Shown here one piece after another: positions 17,296 to 26,354 of a stretch of 64,000 bases of DNA; positions within the stretch are counted from its first letter, which is position 1; every line of letters starts with the position of its first letter. This stretch comes from Alkalibacillus flavidus (GTDB lineage Bacteria > Bacillota > Bacilli > Bacillales > Alkalibacillaceae). Location of the stretch: contig NZ_JBEPMX010000003.1 in the NCBI RefSeq assembly GCF_040545925.1, positions 62,001-126,000 on the forward strand, in the 5' to 3' direction. The notes below the pieces were generated by a model that was not told the origin of the DNA, ran no database searches, and saw nothing but the letters and a program-made list of their open reading frames with translations. Position numbers and translations under genes: made by a program.

Positions 17296-17302
17296 TAGTT
17301 CC

Positions 17303-17327
17303 GTTTAATAACTCATTAAAAGGGTAT
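17303..17327 (+). promoter_or_regulatory. Consensus sigma-B promoter upstream of the carotenoid operon
   Basis: GTTTAA at 17303-17308 and GGGTAT at 17322-17327, spacer 13 bp: exact matches to both hexamers of the Bacillus sigma-B consensus. It is about 210 bp before the first crt start codon, giving a long leader. In Staphylococcus aureus the crt operon is sigma-B dependent, so the assignment makes biological sense. Confidence 0.7.
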
Positions 17328-17461
17328 AGTCTGACATACCTTCCACACCTAAGATCCTCTACCTTTCACACTTAGCTGCAATTTTTGTCTAAATTCACCA
17401 CGCACAACAACCATTTAGCGCGACTTTATTTGAATATTTTTCATGAAACAAGCCTTAAAAC

Positions 17462-17490
17462 TATACAAAAGTTATACAAAAAGTTATAAT
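17462..17490 (+). promoter_or_regulatory. Second crt promoter with tandem TATACAAAA repeats
   Basis: TATACAAAAGT (17462-17472), TATACAAAAAGT (17473-17484), TATAAT (17485-17490). The last is a perfect -10; the first TATACA is a 4/6 -35 at 17-bp spacing. The direct repeats, one helical turn apart, could also bind an activator or repressor. Confidence 0.5.
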
Positions 17491-17539
17491 AAACACATTC
17501 ATTGAGAACGTTGTTTGTCGTAACAAAGGGGAGATGCGC

Positions 17540-19063
17540 ATGTCGAAAAAAACGATTGTTGTCGGAGCTGGGCCGGGCGGATTAGCTGCAGCGATGCAGT
17601 TAGCACGGAAAGGTTATGACGTTGATGTTTATGAAAAACAACCACAAGTCGGTGGGCGGACGTCGAAACTTAACCTAGGTGACTATTCATTTGATTTAGG
17701 GCCGACGTTTTTTATGATGCCTCAAGTGTTAGAGGAAGTGTTCGAACGCGTCGGCCGCAATTTATATGATTATGTCGACATGAGAGAAATTGATCCGTTG
17801 TACACGTTGAAGTTCGGCGATGTGACGTTTCAACCGAGTCGTGATGTTGAGGCGACAGCTGAGCAGATTGAATCGTTATTCCCGGGTGATGCAGCAGGTT
17901 ACCGTCAGTTTTTAGACGTTGAAGGGAAAAAATTCGACCGTGTGATTCAGTTGTTGCGCCAACCGTTTAGTTCGTTTACGGATTTTTTCACGAAAGACAT
18001 GGTGCGCGCACTCCCGAAACTGAACGCATTCGATACGGTGCACGGGCGCTTGAGTAAATATTTTAACGACGAACGATTGAAGTGGGCGTTTTCTTTTCAG
18101 GCGAAATATCTCGGGATGTCGCCGTGGAATTGTCCGGGGACGTTTACGATTTTGTCGTTTTTGGAGCATCGTTATGGGTTGTATCATCCGATCGGTGGCG
18201 TGAATCGTGTGTGTGAAGCGATGGCTGAAGTAATTGAGGAATTCGGCGGCCGCATTCATCTCGAAGAACCCGTCGAACGCGTGATGGTTGAAAACGGTAG
18301 CGCGTCTGGTGTTGTCCTCTCTGACGGTCGCACGGAAACGGCAGATGACGTCGTGATTAACGCCGATTTCGGTTATGCGATCAATCATTTATTCGATGAA
18401 CAAGATTTAACAACATACAAACCGCAAAAGCTAGCCAAGAAAAAATTATCGTGCTCGACATTTATGGTCTATCTCGGGATTGATCACCCAATCGACTTAC
18501 CGCATCATATGGTGTTATTCGCTGAGGACTATAAACGTAACGTCGATGATATGACAGAACGCCAAATCTTGTCTGATGACCCGTCGATCTATGTGCATAA
18601 CCCGAGTCAAATCGACCCGACGCTCGCACCACCTGGCAAAACTGCACTTTATATGTTAATGCCTGTACCGAACGTCGCGTCCAACATAGATTGGAATGAA
18701 GTCAAACAAGATTTGCGCGACGATATGATTCGAACAGTCGCCAAAGAGTCTGGTATCGATAACTTAGAAGATTATATTGAAGCAGAACATATTATTACCC
18801 CAGCAGATTGGCAGGACACGTATCACGTTTATCAAGGCGCGACGTTTAATTTAGCGCACAGTTTAGATCAAATGATGATTTTCCGACCGCACAATCAATT
18901 TGAAGATGTGGATCATTGTTTCTTAGTCGGCGGCGGGACACATCCTGGTAGTGGCTTACCGACGATTTTTCAATCGGCGATGATTAGTGTTGATCTATTA
19001 ACCGCACAACGTGGTTACGAACAAAACTTGATCCCTAAAGGACGTGTGACGTATGACAGTTAG
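17540..19063 (+). CDS. crtN: CrtN-type carotenoid desaturase (4,4'-diapophytoene desaturase family)
   Basis: 507 aa from the ATG at 17540 (GGGGAG six bases upstream). N-terminal FAD motif VVGAGPGGLAAAMQLARKGYDVDVYEK, then GGRTSKLNLGDYSFDLGPTFFMMP. The C-terminal half shares PSIYV, APPGKTALYMLMPVPN, ITPADWQDTYH and GGGTHPGSGLPTIFQSA with S. aureus CrtN, to which it looks closer than the next gene. It would introduce double bonds into C30 diapophytoene to give diapolycopene-type chromophores at the membrane. First gene of the operon; its 3' end overlaps the next start by 11 bp. Confidence 0.8.
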   Translation: MSKKTIVVGAGPGGLAAAMQLARKGYDVDVYEKQPQVGGRTSKLNLGDYSFDLGPTFFMMPQVLEEVFERVGRNLYDYVDMREIDPLYTLKFGDVTFQPSRDVEATAEQIESLFPGDAAGYRQFLDVEGKKFDRVIQLLRQPFSSFTDFFTKDMVRALPKLNAFDTVHGRLSKYFNDERLKWAFSFQAKYLGMSPWNCPGTFTILSFLEHRYGLYHPIGGVNRVCEAMAEVIEEFGGRIHLEEPVERVMVENGSASGVVLSDGRTETADDVVINADFGYAINHLFDEQDLTTYKPQKLAKKKLSCSTFMVYLGIDHPIDLPHHMVLFAEDYKRNVDDMTERQILSDDPSIYVHNPSQIDPTLAPPGKTALYMLMPVPNVASNIDWNEVKQDLRDDMIRTVAKESGIDNLEDYIEAEHIITPADWQDTYHVYQGATFNLAHSLDQMMIFRPHNQFEDVDHCFLVGGGTHPGSGLPTIFQSAMISVDLLTAQRGYEQNLIPKGRVTYDS

Positions 19064-20510
19064 TGTAATCGGCGCTGGTGTCGGTGGCATGGTGAGCGCC
19101 TTGCTTTTAGCACGCAAAGGTTATAACGTGACGATTTATGAACAAAACGATTATCTCGGGGGTCGTCTAACATATGAAACGAACGGCGAATTCACGATCG
19201 ACCAAGGCCCAACGATCGTCTTGTTACCTGACTTGTTACGAGAGATTTTGGATGAAGCTGGTGTACCCCGCGACGCATTAGACTTGATTCCGTGCGAGCC
19301 GTTATACGATTTGTTTTTTGAAGACGGGACGAAGATGACGAAATGGCGCGACCCCTTAAAGCAACAGGAAGAATTGAATGCCTTCTCCCCAGGTGCAGGC
19401 GATGCATTTAGATCATATATTAGGGATATGAAAGACATCTATCATTTTGGGTACGACGCATTTTTATCACGCGCCTTTCACCGGATGCGCGATTTCTTAA
19501 CCTTTCAAAACTTAAAGTTCGTGTTCAAATCCCAATCATACCAATCTTTGTCGACGTTTCTATCCCATTACTTCAAAGACGATAAAGTGAAACAAACGTA
19601 TATGCTGCAAAGCCTTTACATTGGCGGGTCACCCTACCGTGTTCCTGCATTGTACGGGTTAATTTCCTATAGCGAGCACGCATACGGCATTTGGTATGTG
19701 AAAGGGGGTTATCACGCGCTCATCCCGGTCTTAGAGCAGGCGTGTTACGATCACGGGATACGCATTCACACAAACGCAACGGTTGAACGCATTCATGAAC
19801 AAGACCGCCAAGTCACAGGGGTGCAAGTAAACGGGCAATTCGAGCCGTTTGATCACGTGATCTTTAACGGCGATTACCCGTTACTCGATCAATTGGTGGA
19901 TGACCAACCACCGAAAAAACAACCGTCATACCAGCCATCATCAGGTTGCTTACTCGTTTATTTAGGGGTGAATAAACGCTTCTCTGATCGGCAGGCGCAT
20001 CAATTTTTCTTACCGAATAGGTTTGACAAGCATATGAAAGAGGTATTTGAAACACATACTCTATCAAACGACCTTTCAACCTATGTCTTTAATCCCACTG
20101 CTTTAGATTCTAACGCCGCACCACCAGACAAAAGCGTGCTCTATTTATTAATCCCTGTTCCAGCTACGCCAAACATGGATTGGGATCATGTACAAGATCA
20201 ACTCGTCGACCAAGCATTAGAGACAATTGAATCAAGAGCATTTCCGAATTTACGAGAACATATCAAATGGAAGAAAATCCGCACACCACAAGAAGCCGAG
20301 CAAAGTGGGTTGTTTATGGGGGGCAGCTTTGGTATTGCCCCGCACCTCAAACAATCAGGAGCTTTTCGTCCGCAAGTTGTGCATCCGTCAATTAAAGGAC
20401 TTTATACCGTCGGTGCTTCAGTCCACCCAGGTGGGGGCATTCCGATCGTGATGCAAGGTGCACGTTTGTTGGCGGATCATTTTGAGGAGAAAAAGGAGAT
20501 GATCATATGA
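19053..20510 (+). CDS. Second CrtN-type carotenoid desaturase/oxidase
   Basis: 485 aa. FAD motif VIGAGVGGMVSALLLARKGYNVTIYEQ, GGRLTYETNGEFTIDQGPTIVLLP, LYIGGSPYRVPALYGL, and C-terminal VGASVHPGGGIPIVMQGARL. A paralogue of the preceding gene, not identical in role: its FAD-side motif has IDQGP instead of the usual DLGP. In other Firmicute C30 clusters such paralogues perform further desaturation or terminal-methyl oxidation; which applies here cannot be told. Overlaps crtM by 4 bp (ATGA). Confidence 0.78.
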   Translation: MTVSVIGAGVGGMVSALLLARKGYNVTIYEQNDYLGGRLTYETNGEFTIDQGPTIVLLPDLLREILDEAGVPRDALDLIPCEPLYDLFFEDGTKMTKWRDPLKQQEELNAFSPGAGDAFRSYIRDMKDIYHFGYDAFLSRAFHRMRDFLTFQNLKFVFKSQSYQSLSTFLSHYFKDDKVKQTYMLQSLYIGGSPYRVPALYGLISYSEHAYGIWYVKGGYHALIPVLEQACYDHGIRIHTNATVERIHEQDRQVTGVQVNGQFEPFDHVIFNGDYPLLDQLVDDQPPKKQPSYQPSSGCLLVYLGVNKRFSDRQAHQFFLPNRFDKHMKEVFETHTLSNDLSTYVFNPTALDSNAAPPDKSVLYLLIPVPATPNMDWDHVQDQLVDQALETIESRAFPNLREHIKWKKIRTPQEAEQSGLFMGGSFGIAPHLKQSGAFRPQVVHPSIKGLYTVGASVHPGGGIPIVMQGARLLADHFEEKKEMII

Positions 20511-21340
20511 TACTGAGTCAAGATTTTGCTGATGCGTGTGAACAAATGATGAAAAAGGATTCATCTAGTTTTTATCACGCGTTCAAACATTTACCGTCCC
20601 CTCGAAAAGAAGCGGTGTTCATTATTTATTCGTTTTGTCGCATGATTGACGACGCCGTTGATGAGCCGGAAACGTCGCCATATACATTGGATGAATTGGA
20701 AAATAAGTTCACGCATTTAAACGACGCGGAGGGGCATTTTATTTGGCCTGCGTTGCGCTTTTTGTTTCATCATTTCTCCGTGACGAAAGATCCGTTTTAC
20801 ACACAGTTTGCCGGACAACGACTCGATTATGAGCAGACGCATTACGACACTTTGGAAGACTTAGAGGAATATTGTTATCGGGTAGCAGGCTCTGTCGGTG
20901 AAATGCTCCTTCCTGTCTTACACGATGCGCCGTCTGAACGGGTGACGGAGGCGGGCATCGCATTAGGTAAAGGCATGCAGATCGTCAATATTATTCGTGA
21001 TGTCGGAGAAGATCAACAGTTAAACCGTCGTTATTTACCACGTGATATACTAGAGAAACACGGCTATACACTAGAGGATTTTGATAATCAAGTGGTTAAT
21101 GAAGCGTTTGTCGATGCGATTGAAGCGTTAATTACACAAGCCGATGACTGGTTTGAGCAAGGCTTAGACGGACTCGACACATACCCGGACGAAAGTGCTC
21201 TAGCAATCAGACTCGCTGCAATGTATTACCGTGAAATTATCGAAGTCGTTCGCGAGCAAGATTATCATGTGTTTCATGAACGGGCGATTGTAAGCGCCGA
21301 CCGTAAAGCAAGCCTTTTCTTACGTGTGATCAATGAATAG
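20507..21340 (+). CDS. crtM: 4,4'-diapophytoene (squalene/phytoene) synthase
   Basis: 277 aa. Both aspartate-rich motifs are present: DDAVD at residues 48-52 and DVGED at 165-169 (NIIRDVGEDQQLNRRYLPRDIL), plus SSSFYHAF near the N-terminus. It condenses two farnesyl diphosphates to C30 diapophytoene, the entry step of the pathway. Assigned to CrtM rather than CrtB from the neighbouring C30-type desaturases. ATGA overlap with the gene before it. Confidence 0.88.
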   Translation: MILSQDFADACEQMMKKDSSSFYHAFKHLPSPRKEAVFIIYSFCRMIDDAVDEPETSPYTLDELENKFTHLNDAEGHFIWPALRFLFHHFSVTKDPFYTQFAGQRLDYEQTHYDTLEDLEEYCYRVAGSVGEMLLPVLHDAPSERVTEAGIALGKGMQIVNIIRDVGEDQQLNRRYLPRDILEKHGYTLEDFDNQVVNEAFVDAIEALITQADDWFEQGLDGLDTYPDESALAIRLAAMYYREIIEVVREQDYHVFHERAIVSADRKASLFLRVINE

Positions 21341-21350
21341 GATGGATACG

Positions 21351-22055
21351 ATGAAGCAAATCTCTTACATGGCATTCGTCATTTGGACGTGTATCGGTTT
21401 TGTCCTGATGTTTTTTTGGGAAGTGCCGGATTGGTTAAGTTTTTCGAATAGTATCTTTCTGATCTTGTTTGCGCTCGCGACTGTTGCGTTATATGACTGG
21501 AGCACGCGAAATATTTTAACCGCCCTCGCAATCGGGCTTCTCACCTATACTGTTGAAGTAATCGGCGTAGCGACGGGCTTTCCGTTTGGGACGTATGAGT
21601 ACACAGATACACTCGGATTTTTAGTGCTAGGCGTTCCGTTTACACTCGGGTTCGCGTGGATTGGCGTCATTTATAGCAGCCTATTTTTGTCGACGAGTTC
21701 GAACCGTGTCATCCGCTCACTACAAATCGGGTTTTGGGTGCTTGTCATTGATGCGATCTTAGACCCGGCAGCGATTGAGCTCGGCTTTTGGGGGTGGGAG
21801 CATTCAGGCGCTTATTACGGGATTCCTCTGACGAATTTCATCGCTTGGTTTGTATTAGCGTTTATCGTCAGTCTCATGATTCCGAAACAGACGATGAATG
21901 CGCGCGACCGACGGCGTGGCGTTTGGCTCTTTCAGCTCATCGTGTTATTTTTCGGCATCCTGACAGCACGTGAAGGTGTTATTAGTATCTTAATCGTCAC
22001 CGCAGTCGCCGTTATGCTTGCAGAAGGATGGTATCGTTATGATCGAAGCCAATAA
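21351..22055 (+). CDS. cruF: CruF-like carotenoid hydratase (DUF422 membrane protein)
   Basis: About 234 aa with 6-7 membrane helices; the ATG at 21351 has AGGA eight bases upstream, while in-frame ATGs at 21333 and 21342 would overlap crtM. Family hallmarks: VEVIGVATGFPFGTYEYTDTLG, a buried LDPAAIELGFWGWEHSGAYYGIPLTNF. CruF adds water to terminal psi-end double bonds of acyclic carotenoids in C40/C50 pathways. In a C30 operon it could supply the hydroxyl that the glycosyltransferase uses, as in the 5-glucosyl-5,6-dihydro C30 acids known from Planococcus. Exact regiochemistry is inference. Confidence 0.75.
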   Translation: MKQISYMAFVIWTCIGFVLMFFWEVPDWLSFSNSIFLILFALATVALYDWSTRNILTALAIGLLTYTVEVIGVATGFPFGTYEYTDTLGFLVLGVPFTLGFAWIGVIYSSLFLSTSSNRVIRSLQIGFWVLVIDAILDPAAIELGFWGWEHSGAYYGIPLTNFIAWFVLAFIVSLMIPKQTMNARDRRRGVWLFQLIVLFFGILTAREGVISILIVTAVAVMLAEGWYRYDRSQ

Positions 22056-22710
22056 ACGCCTAGGGTTTAAACGATTATTTTATCTCTATCAAAAATATCA
22101 CTTAATTCGTAAGCACTTTAGTACGGTCAGCATAACTGGTGATATCGATGAAAAAACCGAAGTGCCAACGATTTATATTGCTAATCATAGCTCGTGGTGG
22201 GATGGGCTGCTTATCTTTCAATTAACCGAGCGTTTTTCGAAGAACGACCATTATATCATGATGAATGAATCTGGTTTAAATGAGTATCGTTTTTTTCAAA
22301 AATTAGGTGCTTACTCCGTGAACCGCGATCAGCCGAAAGATGTTGTTCGCTCGTTGTTATATACACAAGACCTTATCGCCCAGGGCAAAAAAATATGGCT
22401 GTTTCCGCAAGGCGCCATCGAACACCCACAAGCGCCGCTTCAGTTTCAAAAAGGTATCGGCTATTTAATCCAACAATTTGAGAAGGCCGCGGTGAAACCT
22501 GTCACATTTCATTACTATCACTACGAACACCCTAAAACAATCGGCGCTATTGACGTCGGTGCGGCGAAATTGATTAATACGACACAATCAAAGTTAGACA
22601 TCGCAAAGGATTGTGAAGCGTTGTTACAAGCACAACGGGACAAACAAGTGAAGGCGTTGATCGACAAACCGGACGCACCGTTTGACGCGCCGTACATGTC
22701 TTTACGATAA
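22039..22710 (+). CDS. Lysophospholipid acyltransferase-like protein of the carotenoid operon
   Basis: 223 aa from the ATG at 22039 (AGAAGGA upstream, overlapping cruF by 17 bp). PlsC-type motifs: block I NHSSWWD (HX4D), block III-like LFPQGAIEHP in place of FPEG, so the acidic residue of that block is Gln. It probably acylates the sugar of the glycosylated carotenoid, the job of CrtO in staphyloxanthin synthesis, though the fold here is PlsC-like. Membrane-associated. Gap of 19 bp to the glycosyltransferase. Confidence 0.72.
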   Translation: MIEANKRLGFKRLFYLYQKYHLIRKHFSTVSITGDIDEKTEVPTIYIANHSSWWDGLLIFQLTERFSKNDHYIMMNESGLNEYRFFQKLGAYSVNRDQPKDVVRSLLYTQDLIAQGKKIWLFPQGAIEHPQAPLQFQKGIGYLIQQFEKAAVKPVTFHYYHYEHPKTIGAIDVGAAKLINTTQSKLDIAKDCEALLQAQRDKQVKALIDKPDAPFDAPYMSLR

Positions 22711-22729
22711 GAAGCGGAGGAATGCATGG

Positions 22730-23839
22730 ATGACTACGCTATTATGGATCGTCACGATTTGGCTATTAGCGCAACTCGGATTCGTGATGTATAACATGCG
22801 GATTTATCCGAAAATGGGGGCGCGACATGATGATAGTCACGCAAACGAGACGGTGTCTGTGCTAATACCGGCGCGTAATGAAGCGGATAATATTGAGGCG
22901 TGCATCCAATCGATTGAGCGTCAAACCGTCCAACCCGTCGAAGTGTTTGTATTAGATGATCAATCAACTGACGACACAGCCGTTAAATTAAAAGCTTTAC
23001 GCGCACGTTATCAGAGACTGTCTTTTTGGCAAGGCGAGCAACTCCCTGATGGTTGGAAAGGCAAAGTGTTTGCGTGTCACCAGTTAGCCAAACATGCAAA
23101 AGGCGATTGGTTGTTGTTTATCGATGCAGACGTCCGACTCGACGAGCGTGCACTTGAAGCGCTAACCCCCCATTTACACACGCAACAACGCGGAATCATT
23201 TCCGGTTTCCCGAAACAAATCGTTAAGACACAGTTAGAACGATTTCTCGTGACGATGATGCAGTTTGTGATTTTGTGTCATCTTCCAGTAAGACAAATTA
23301 CACGCTCGAACGATCCGAAATTCGCCGCAGCACACGGCGGTTTCGTCGCAGTTGAAAACCATACATATAACCGTATCGGCGGGCACGAATCGATTAAAGA
23401 CGCGATAGTCGATGACATGGCGTTAATGAAACGCGTCAAACAACATAGCGAACCCGCACAACTGCTCAAAATCGACCGTTACGTTTGGATGCGGATGTAT
23501 CATAACGCGAGTGATGTTTGGCGAGGTTACATGAAAAATATTTTTACAGGGTTGAACCGTAATTACCTACTCATGATCGTCGTTGTTTTCATGTACACGT
23601 TGCTCTACACCCTCCCGCTTGTCACGATATGGGTGCCAGAGTGGCGTCTATTGTCTGCGAGTGCGTTATGGCTCGCTATCATCACAAAGCTACTCGTCGA
23701 TTGGTGGAGTGGCGTCCGGCAGTGGCACGGGTTAGGTATGGCGATAAGCGCGCTGCTCATGGTGATTTTATTACTCCAATCGGCTTGGACATCGATTCGT
23801 AAACGAGGCTACGTATGGAAAGGACGACGTTATTTATGA
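22730..23839 (+). CDS. crtQ: Family 2 glycosyltransferase, CrtQ-like
   Basis: 369 aa from the ATG at 22730 (GGAGG nine bases upstream). An N-terminal helix (about 4-22), then the GT-A domain: VSVLIPARNEADNIEACIQSI, VFVLDDQSTDDT, LLFIDADVR (DXD), an acceptor loop FAAAHGGFVAVENHTYNRIGG, and three C-terminal helices. The arrangement matches CrtQ of staphyloxanthin synthesis, which transfers glucose to a carotenoid acid or alcohol at the membrane. ATGA overlap with the next gene. Confidence 0.78.
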   Translation: MTTLLWIVTIWLLAQLGFVMYNMRIYPKMGARHDDSHANETVSVLIPARNEADNIEACIQSIERQTVQPVEVFVLDDQSTDDTAVKLKALRARYQRLSFWQGEQLPDGWKGKVFACHQLAKHAKGDWLLFIDADVRLDERALEALTPHLHTQQRGIISGFPKQIVKTQLERFLVTMMQFVILCHLPVRQITRSNDPKFAAAHGGFVAVENHTYNRIGGHESIKDAIVDDMALMKRVKQHSEPAQLLKIDRYVWMRMYHNASDVWRGYMKNIFTGLNRNYLLMIVVVFMYTLLYTLPLVTIWVPEWRLLSASALWLAIITKLLVDWWSGVRQWHGLGMAISALLMVILLLQSAWTSIRKRGYVWKGRRYL

Positions 23840-25305
23840 CAAAAGCGATTATTATCGGCGCAGGGCTCGGCGGATTAGCCAATGCGATTGTGTTAGCCTC
23901 AAACGGTTATGACGTCGAGGTGATCGAGCAAAATAGCGAAGCAGGTGGCAAATTACAACAACGCCATGCTGCTGGGTACCATTTTGATTTAGGACCGAGT
24001 ACGATCACGATGACGCATATGTTTTCGGAGGTTTTCGCTTTAAGCGGCCGTGACATCAGTGATTACATCGAGTTCTATCCAATTACAGCCGGGACGATGA
24101 ACATTTTTCCTGACGGGACGCGCATTCCGTTTTCGCCTGATACCGAACGTGTACAAGCCGCCATCGCAAACGTGAGTGAACACGATGCTGCTCAGTACCC
24201 TGCGTTTTTACAGAGGAGCGAGTCGTTTTATGAGATTGCTGAACATCATTTTTTGAATCGATTAATGTACCGGTGGCAAGATAAGCTCGACTTGACGTTA
24301 ATCAAACAATTTATGCGAATTAAGCCACTGACGACGTATCAAGATTGGTTAAAAGGTTATTTCAATCATCCGTATATTTTAAATATGTTCGGGCGATATG
24401 CGACTTACATTGGCTCGTCGCCGTATCAAGCGCCTGCAATCTACGGGATGATGGCCTATATTGAAGCAGGACTCGGTGTGTACAGTGTTCGTGGCGGGAC
24501 GTATCAAATGGTTAATGCGATGCGCGAACTTGCCGAAGAATTAGGTGTGAGCATCACATTTAACCAAGAAGTCACCAATATTGTGACCGAAAACGGACGT
24601 GCTGTAGGCGTTGAAATCGCGCAAGATATCGTGCATGCCGATCACATCATCGCGAACATGGACGCATTGACGGTTTACGAACGCTTTTTCCCCGAACGGG
24701 CGACGAAAGTCCACAAAACCGAACCATCGTTATCCGGTTTTGCGTTATTATTAGGGTTAGACACCCGATACGACGAATTACAACATCATCAAGTCTATTT
24801 TCCAGAGGATTACGCAAAAGAATTCGATCAATTATTTAAAACGAAGGAACTGATTGATGATCCGACGATTTATATTTGCTTTAGTGGTTATGACGATGGT
24901 TCCGTCGTGCCAAGTGCTGACCATAGCAATTTGTTCGTCTTAGTTAACGCACCGAGTCAGTTGGAAGGGGTCGACTGGGAAGACAAGAAACAATCCTATA
25001 CCGAGCACATTCTTGATTTATTAGAAACGAAAGGGTTAACGAACGTGCGTGACCACATCGATTATATCGAGGCGATGACACCGCAAGATTTACACTGGCA
25101 AACCGGCGCTTACCAAGGCGCGATCTACGGCGCGAGTTCGAACTCGTTTAAGCAAGCCTTTTTCCGATTACCGAATAAGGCTAACGACATCGACCGGCTT
25201 TGGTTCGTCGGTGGATCGACACACCCTGGTGGTGGCACACCGATCGTTACACGTTCTGGCAAATTAGTAGCCGAAGCCATTATGCAAGAGGAGGCCAAAA
25301 CATGA
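23836..25305 (+). CDS. crtP: CrtP-like carotenoid terminal oxygenase (CrtN family)
   Basis: 489 aa from the ATG at 23836. FAD motif IIGAGLGGLANAIVLASNGYDVEVIEQ, GGKLQQRHAAGYHFDLGPSTITM, YIGSSPYQAPAIYGMM, and VGGSTHPGGGTPIVTRSGKL. These segments match S. aureus CrtP (GPSILTMP, KYVGSSSYDAPAVL, GGSVNPGGGMPMVTLSG) better than CrtN, so it probably oxidises the terminal methyl group to aldehyde and acid. No aldehyde dehydrogenase gene is in the operon. ATGA overlap with the IPP isomerase gene. Confidence 0.78.
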   Translation: MTKAIIIGAGLGGLANAIVLASNGYDVEVIEQNSEAGGKLQQRHAAGYHFDLGPSTITMTHMFSEVFALSGRDISDYIEFYPITAGTMNIFPDGTRIPFSPDTERVQAAIANVSEHDAAQYPAFLQRSESFYEIAEHHFLNRLMYRWQDKLDLTLIKQFMRIKPLTTYQDWLKGYFNHPYILNMFGRYATYIGSSPYQAPAIYGMMAYIEAGLGVYSVRGGTYQMVNAMRELAEELGVSITFNQEVTNIVTENGRAVGVEIAQDIVHADHIIANMDALTVYERFFPERATKVHKTEPSLSGFALLLGLDTRYDELQHHQVYFPEDYAKEFDQLFKTKELIDDPTIYICFSGYDDGSVVPSADHSNLFVLVNAPSQLEGVDWEDKKQSYTEHILDLLETKGLTNVRDHIDYIEAMTPQDLHWQTGAYQGAIYGASSNSFKQAFFRLPNKANDIDRLWFVGGSTHPGGGTPIVTRSGKLVAEAIMQEEAKT

Positions 25306-26327
25306 CAGACGACATTCATAAACGAAAAAGCGAACATATCACATACAGCCTCTCCGACGAGTCTTTAGGTACTAACCGAAGCGGGATTGAAGCATATTAC
25401 TTCAGGCATAACGCGTTACCTGAGATTGATTTCGACGCGATCGATTTAAGCACATCGCTGGTTGGCCAATCGTTATCGAGTCCGTTTTTAGTCAGCTCGA
25501 TGACAGGTGGTGCGGAGATGGCGGAATCGATTAATCGCCATTTAGCTATCGCCGCGGAACAACAAGGTTGGGCACTAGCGCTTGGGTCGACACGGGTTAT
25601 TTTAGAAAAAGAAGACTTCCGTTCATCGTTTCAATTACGATCTCACGCGCCGTCCATCCCGATTATTGCGAACTTAGGCGCCGTTCAGCTCAATTACGGC
25701 GTCACGCACGCTGACGTCGAACGGATTATCGATTTGACTGAAGCGAACGCATTAGTCTTGCACTTAAACTCGATTCAAGAAATAATTCAACCAGGCGGCG
25801 ACACGAATTTCGCCGGATTACTTGAAAAGATCGAAGCGTTAGTAGACGCGCTATCTGTCCCAGTCGGCGTGAAAGAAGTCGGCTTCGGCATCGACCGCGA
25901 CGTCGCTCGTCAGTTATATGATGCTGGCGTATCATTTATCGACATTGCAGGCGCTGGCGGCACGTCTTGGAGCCAAGTTGAAAAACTGCGCTCACAGGAA
26001 CCGATCAAAAAACAAGCCGCTGAAGCGTTCGCAAGTTGGGGAAATCCGACCGCTAAATGTTTAACCGACGTGCGCCAAGCGTTACCTGATCATCCGCTTA
26101 TCGCAAGCGGCGGCATTCGCAACGGATTAGACGGAGCAAAAGCCATTGCATTAGGGGCCGATTACGTCGGGTTTGCGCGGAAAATTTTGAAAGAAGCAGT
26201 GGAATCGCCTGAACACGTCATCGAATGGATGAAGGTGAAAGAATTAGAACTCCAAATGGTCATGTTCGGAATCGGCGCGAGCCATTTAGACGACCTTAAA
26301 ACGACAGACCGTATTGAAAAAGCGTGA
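25302..26327 (+). CDS. fni: Type 2 isopentenyl-diphosphate delta-isomerase
   Basis: 341 aa from the ATG at 25302 (AGAGGAGG upstream); the long 5' extension of the frame lies inside the preceding gene. FMN/NAD(P)H-dependent Idi-2 motifs: RKSEHI, SSPFLVSSMTGG, ANLGAVQL, LHLNSIQEIIQPGGD, VGVKEVGFGI, DIAGAGGTSW, ASGGIRNG, GADYVGFA. It interconverts IPP and DMAPP for farnesyl diphosphate synthesis. Placement as last gene of the carotenoid operon would raise precursor supply together with pigment synthesis. Confidence 0.9.
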   Translation: MTDDIHKRKSEHITYSLSDESLGTNRSGIEAYYFRHNALPEIDFDAIDLSTSLVGQSLSSPFLVSSMTGGAEMAESINRHLAIAAEQQGWALALGSTRVILEKEDFRSSFQLRSHAPSIPIIANLGAVQLNYGVTHADVERIIDLTEANALVLHLNSIQEIIQPGGDTNFAGLLEKIEALVDALSVPVGVKEVGFGIDRDVARQLYDAGVSFIDIAGAGGTSWSQVEKLRSQEPIKKQAAEAFASWGNPTAKCLTDVRQALPDHPLIASGGIRNGLDGAKAIALGADYVGFARKILKEAVESPEHVIEWMKVKELELQMVMFGIGASHLDDLKTTDRIEKA

Positions 26328-26354
26328 TCACCTCCAGTTGAGATGATCACGCTT
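26320..26354. terminator. Bidirectional terminator after the carotenoid operon
   Basis: Perfect 11-bp stem AAGCGTGATCA / TGATCACGCTT, 13-nt loop. The stem covers the fni stop codon and the last codons of the convergent small membrane protein gene. Confidence 0.75.

Noticed and set aside
17912..18388. 158-codon minus-strand ORF inside crtN
   Set aside because: Shadow ORF; the plus-strand desaturase is continuous and well supported.
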